A program made the translations under genes and the position numbers. Source: Oryzias latipes (lineage: Eukaryota; Chordata; Actinopteri; Beloniformes; Adrianichthyidae). From it: a stretch of DNA of 64,000 bases. The stretch covers positions 7,314,082-7,378,081 of the forward strand of contig NC_019868.2 in assembly GCF_002234675.1 (NCBI RefSeq), written 5' to 3'. The stretch's first letter is position 1; every line of letters starts with the position of its first letter. A model generated the notes under the pieces. That model searched no databases and was not told where the DNA came from. It saw nothing but the letters and a program-made list of their open reading frames with translations. Shown here piece after piece: positions 60,401-64,000 of this stretch.

Positions 60401-63120
60401 AAAGCTCAAAATGTATATTTTAGGAAGGGCCGGGCGACGTGGTCTAAAAATAAAATAAAATTCCAATTTTAATCAAACTTTCCTTAACTTTCCTGAACAA
60501 AAACTTACAAATGTTGGATTTTTTTTGCGGAATTATTGTCTGTTTGTGGCATGATTTTTTATGTGTTGGGGAAGAAAAACTTGTACATTTCATTCATTGA
60601 GGTGTGAGCTGGTTTTAAAGTGATCATTTAAATTAAGGACAAATTTGGTCATTTAGGTCCTAATTAATTTTCATAAATCCGAACATACTATTTACTTTTA
60701 ATCAATAGAGCATTACTTTTTAATAAGATCTTTGGCATTTTGAGGGATTTGTGTTTTATTGTAAAAAAAAACAAAACACATTCATTGTCAAACCGGTCTG
60801 GGTTGCTGATCAGATTCAGCATTAATTTGACTTCATTAAGTGGATTGAAATGTTTCCCATCTAACTGATTGAGTCTCCTTTTGTTTAGTTCAAAGTGGCT
60901 GCATGAGCCAATCCCAGCTGTGAAATTAGAAGGTGGTTTCAGCACAAACCGCTGATGATGCCTTTGTGTTGCAGTGGTTTCTCCCTGAGGGTTTCCGCTC
61001 TCTTTTTGCGCTGGTGGGAACAAACGGGCAAGGCATCGGCACCAGGTGAGCACCTGCCTGTCTCCCGGTGAGCCCGTCTCCCTGTCTCAGCTCGGGTCTC
61101 ATTCTCCTGTCTTTGTGCTTGTCATAGTTCCTTGAGTCAGTGGGTCCACGCCTGCGATGCACTGGAGCTTCCCGCCCAGCAGAGGGAGCACTTGGACTCT
61201 TTTATTGATCAGCTGTACAAGGACATTGAGAAAGGTCACAGTTTTATCTCACTTCTGCAGTATTTTTTTTAGAACAAATCTTTTTTCTTTTTATGTCTTA
61301 GCTGAGAAGATTTTCAATGGTCACATTGTTGGCGAGTTTATTGTCGTGGTCGTCATGTGACCTGATGTGCAGACCCAGAAGAAAGCTCAAAAAGCAGGAT
61401 TTCTGTGTTTTTCTCTGCAGAAACGGGAGATTTTCTGAACTGTGAGGGCTCTGGACTTTATCTGCTCCAAAGCTCGTGTGAGTGTGACAGACGTCTCCCT
61501 CTTATTGTGTGCATTTGTTAGAAGCACGTCTGACGGCTTGTTTGTCCCATGCAGGTAACCACAGCTGCACGCCAAACGCAGAGGCGTCTTTCCCCGAAAA
61601 CAATTTCCTGCTTCACCTCTGCGCCCTCAGCGACATCAACCCAGGAGAGGTCAGCTGACACGTCGGAGTCTCCGCTCTGAAATGTTGGCCTTTGGTGGAC
61701 GGGGCAGAGCGGCCCTCAGTAGCTTCTGCGTTCTGTCTTGTCACACAAAATTAGACGGCTGAGTCTTTTAGGACCAAGTGGGTGTGTCAAGCTGTCAGAA
61801 AGATTGAGAAGCATCGCATCTTAGTGGCACAGTGATGCGACAGCAGCAGCGCTGCTTTCCCTGCATAGAATTGAGGAAGGAAGGACAGAGCATCTCCTGT
61901 GTATCAGTGCATTAACGTTCTGACCGCATTCTTCTGTTCTGCAGAAAATCCTCAAACTAGAAGCTGATCTTAAGAGTAAAAGACCCCAAAAAGGCTGTTT
62001 TTATCATGTTCTTGTGGAATTTCTTCGATGATGGAGGACATTTATCAAGAAAATTTAGTTGAAATTGCTTTTCTGAGTATTTCTTTATTCATATTGTGAA
62101 TCAGGAGCAGACAAAGAAAAATGCAGTGTGAAAATAAGCTTATTTGTTGCGTAGAAAATACACTGAACAACACTACAAATAGATCCATGAACGTCTCTGA
62201 GTTCCTCGCCTGAGCTGGAATCTGGATCAAAACTGTACGACCGGATAGCTCCGACATCACTTGCCATTTTTGTTGCACTGGGGTTGTGAGGGGCTGTAAG
62301 CTAGCATGTAAATAGATGGGTGATTGGAAGGGGGTCGGGGTTGCTCCTCGCCAACAGTCCTGCCGACAACCCAGAAGTGAATTTGCAATGAACTCGTGCC
62401 ACTCTGCAGAAACTATGTTCTAGAAAACAACATTGTTTTTTGGGTTTTGGCTAGAACCAACATAATCATAATTAAATATAATGATTTTACAATAGATCAA
62501 AAGATGATCAGAGTGCGTCTTGAAATGCTATCCTAACAAAAAGTTCCCGTTTTCTTCTAGGAGATCTGCATCAGCTACTTGGACTGCTGCCAGCGGGATC
62601 GAAGCCGCCACAGCAGGCACAAAATTTTGAGGTAAAACATCTGCCGCCCTCGGCATCTGCGGCCCGAACCATCTGCATCAATAGAGGCCGCCCCGCAGTG
62701 ATTGGCAGGCTTAGTACAGGAGCGCTTTTGCATCACCCCTCTTATTGATTAGGATGATGAAAAAGACTAATCTTATCTTATCTTTGGATTGCATCACAAG
62801 TCTGCACAGTTAGAAGACACGTAGAAAGGAGAGTTTTGCAGCAGCTGGTTGGAAGCTCTCCTTCCTGTGTTAAACTTTCCCGTTTCTCGTTCTCAGCAGC
62901 TGCTGAAGAGCAGACGGGTTCAGCAGCTGGCTTTCATGTGTACAATCACACCTTCTGTCTTTCCAGGGAGAACTACCTGTTTGCCTGTGCGTGCGTGAAG
63001 TGTGAGTCTCAGAGAGACGAGCTGGATGTGACATCTGAGGACGAGGAGGAAGAAGAAGGCGGCGAGGCAGAGGGCGAAACAGAGGGGGACGAGATGGAAG
63101 AAGAAATGACAGATGTTTAA
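54473..63120 (+). CDS. smyd5: SET and MYND domain-containing protein 5 (lysine methyltransferase)
   Basis: Thirteen coding exons: 54473-54565, 55542-55650, 57287-57426, 57943-58064, 58138-58207, 59278-59382, 59517-59579, 60975-61045, 61128-61234, 61421-61477, 61555-61649, 62561-62631 and 62967-63120, encoding 418 residues, the length of the human protein. The first SET half is [20 protein letters not shown]; the MYND-type zinc finger is about residues 69-135 (CDYC, CPQC, YCSSEC and a final HRVLC). The SET core has [13 protein letters not shown] (residues 312-324; NHSCxPN binds S-adenosylmethionine) and [11 protein letters not shown], then the post-SET cysteines FACACVKC and an acidic Asp/Glu tail. 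SMYD5 is reported to trimethylate histone H4 Lys20 and, more recently, H3 Lys36 or ribosomal protein L40. Start ATGG follows the Kozak form. One donor (GTCACA at 61235) is weak; the reading frame still closes. Confidence 0.96.
55651..57286 (+). other. smyd5 intron 2
   Basis: A 1.6-kb intron, about 70% of which is the hAT element at 55748-56915. Confidence 0.8.
55748..56915. mobile_element. hAT element, non-autonomous, 1168 bp
   Basis: The left end is TAGGGGTGTAACGATAC and the reverse complement of the right end TAAAGGTGTAACGATAC (15 of 17 identical). It is flanked by perfect octamer duplications ATCAAGAC at 55740-55747 and 56916-56923, which match the hAT pattern nTnnnnAn. The interior has no transposase. 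The end sequence is the 'ggggtgtaacgatac' type widespread in fish. It inserted 89 bases after exon 2 of smyd5 without disturbing the splice site. Confidence 0.92.
57790..57905 (+). repeat. Repeat fragment C, smyd5 intron 3
   Basis: TCCTAGAAAACAACACAAG, then TTTTTTAGATTTTGGCTAA, matches the tail of copy B (GTTCTAGAAAACAACATTG, then TTTTTGGGTTTTGGCTAG at about 62417-62454). A short fragment of the same family as copies A and B. Confidence 0.5.
58300..59130 (+). repeat. Repeat copy A, smyd5 intron 5
   Basis: Shared with copy B are CATGTTCTTGTGGCATTTTT, GATGATGGAGGACAT, AATCAGGAGCAGACAAA and, at the far end, GGGGTTGCTCC with a CAGAAACT(G/A) segment. Copy A holds roughly 450 bp that copy B lacks (about 58,480-58,960). 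The family is unnamed. Confidence 0.65.
60721..60960 (+). other. End of smyd5 intron 7
   Basis: The intron (59580-60974) is AT-rich. An earlier part (about 59,620-59,960) has CCATGTTGGACCAGATGACG and TAGTGCACTGTAT, which look like pieces of an interspersed repeat. The last 240 bases show nothing recognisable. Confidence 0.4.
61990..62520 (+). repeat. Repeat copy B, smyd5 intron 11
   Basis: TATCATGTTCTTGTGGAATT, CGATGATGGAGGACAT, GAATCAGGAGCAGACAAAG and GTCGGGGTTGCTCCTCG follow the order seen in copy A. It ends with the segment shared with fragment C. No ends with target duplication were found. Confidence 0.65.
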
Positions 63121-64000
63121 TGAGAGCCCTGGCCTGCGCTTCCCAAGCCCCTGATGTCCTCGCAGATATGAAGCCAATAAGAAGAAAAGAGCTCTTCCAA
63201 AGATTCAAAGGGGGCCTGAGCCGTCCCAGCGACGGAGCCAGGTCCTGCTAGCAACACGCCTCGCTCCTTCTTTGTTTTAGAGATCAGAATCTGACATGAA
63301 ACATAAGCGCTGGACTCCTGCTGGGTTTGCCTCTTGGGCTGGATGTTCCACTTCAGATCAAGTTTAGGTTTGGAGGCTTTAACTTTTGGTTCATGGGAAT
63401 CAGAAAAGCTAACAAATAAATAAATGCTGTACCAAACAGTTTTTTAGGACGTCTTGTTTTGTAAGTCTGAACTGAATTGCCATTAGCTGCCTAATGATGC
63501 ATCATTAAGTGCAAAATAAACAATAATAAACATGCATGTTGTGTTTATGTCCATCTGCAAGTTTGTCTCCTTTTTCTGCCGCCTCCTTTGTGATCCATTC
63601 ACCTCCTCATAGGAGCAAAATGGGTCCAGCAGGATAATTAGACGAGGGACTTTTGCTACCTTCTATGCAATTTAGTAACTTTAGTACTGTCCATACTTTC
63701 CTAAACATTTAGTTTTTAATGTGAACTGCTCTCCGCTGATGGAAATTAGTCGAACGTTTACAGGAAAAAAACTTTTAAGTGTTAAAATTCAAACAATGCT
63801 GGCATCTTGTGTTTTTTTTTTTTTACCCGTCTTTAGAACGACATCGGTGTCAAATGACAGAACATCTTCATTAAAAAGGCCTTCTGGTGTGCTTTAAAGG
63901 CTTCAAGTTGCAGAAAGCACAATCAGTTTGGGTTTGCTACTTTTTACATGAGGGGCAAAAATAAAAAAAACACCCAAATTTATCAAATAAGATGAAAAAA
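63121..64000 (+). other. smyd5 3' UTR and downstream flank
   Basis: No gene is visible in the last 880 bases. The 3' UTR probably ends soon after 63415-63530, where four AATAAA hexamers lie. A second gene in human is PRADC1 beyond SMYD5, but none of its exons are seen here. Confidence 0.6.
63415..63530 (+). promoter_or_regulatory. Cluster of AATAAA polyadenylation signals of smyd5
   Basis: Hexamers at 63415, 63419, 63515 and 63525 on the plus strand, 300-410 bases after the stop, followed by a T/G-rich stretch (TGTTGTGTTTATG). Confidence 0.65.

Overview
This is vertebrate nuclear DNA, almost certainly from a teleost fish. It is AT-rich and intron-rich, with GT/AG splice junctions, AATAAA polyadenylation signals, dense microsatellites, and fish-type repeats (tRNA-derived SINEs, non-autonomous hAT-like elements, L2-like LINE debris). 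I cannot name the species. I found no prokaryotic, viral or CRISPR content.

Left block (1-22,040): the last coding exon of a phospholipid flippase (atp8a1, +, ends at 379), shisa3 (-, 5589-9555) and bend4 (+, 12057-19374). atp8a1 and shisa3 converge; shisa3 and bend4 diverge from a shared 2.5-kb interval. From memory, this is the order and relative orientation of ATP8A1-SHISA3-BEND4 on human 4p13, which supports the paralogue assignments. A family of about 550-bp inverted-terminal repeats is scattered here; two copies in direct orientation bracket the last bend4 exon.

Junction (22,040-23,800): a degraded hAT-like element and a (TATG)n microsatellite. Right block (23,800-64,000): rab11fip5 (+, 24263-35763), sfxn5 (+, 40643-51919) and smyd5 (+, 54473-63120), all on the plus strand. 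From memory, RAB11FIP5, SFXN5 and SMYD5 are close together on human 2p13, but with SMYD5 on the other side of RAB11FIP5. The window therefore joins two ancestral synteny blocks and has a local rearrangement.

The genes are not an operon-like unit. They serve lipid flipping (ATP8A1), ER attenuation of Wnt/FGF receptors (SHISA3), BEN-domain DNA binding (BEND4), Rab11 recycling-endosome traffic (RAB11FIP5), mitochondrial inner-membrane transport (SFXN5) and SET/MYND lysine methylation (SMYD5). I reconstructed every coding exon except those of atp8a1 that lie outside the window. The conceptual proteins are 271 aa (shisa3), 528 aa (bend4), 1375 aa (rab11fip5), 325 aa (sfxn5) and 418 aa (smyd5); all frames close without frameshifts.

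I did not find a clear new multi-gene system. The most unusual items are a candidate 27-nt in-frame microexon in bend4, a 2.2-kb rab11fip5 exon with paired NPF motifs, an unrecognised 686-bp inverted-repeat element rich in TACG/ACGTA words, hAT-like insertions with readable 8-bp target duplications (one nested in a LINE), and two intronic blocks that look like conserved enhancers.
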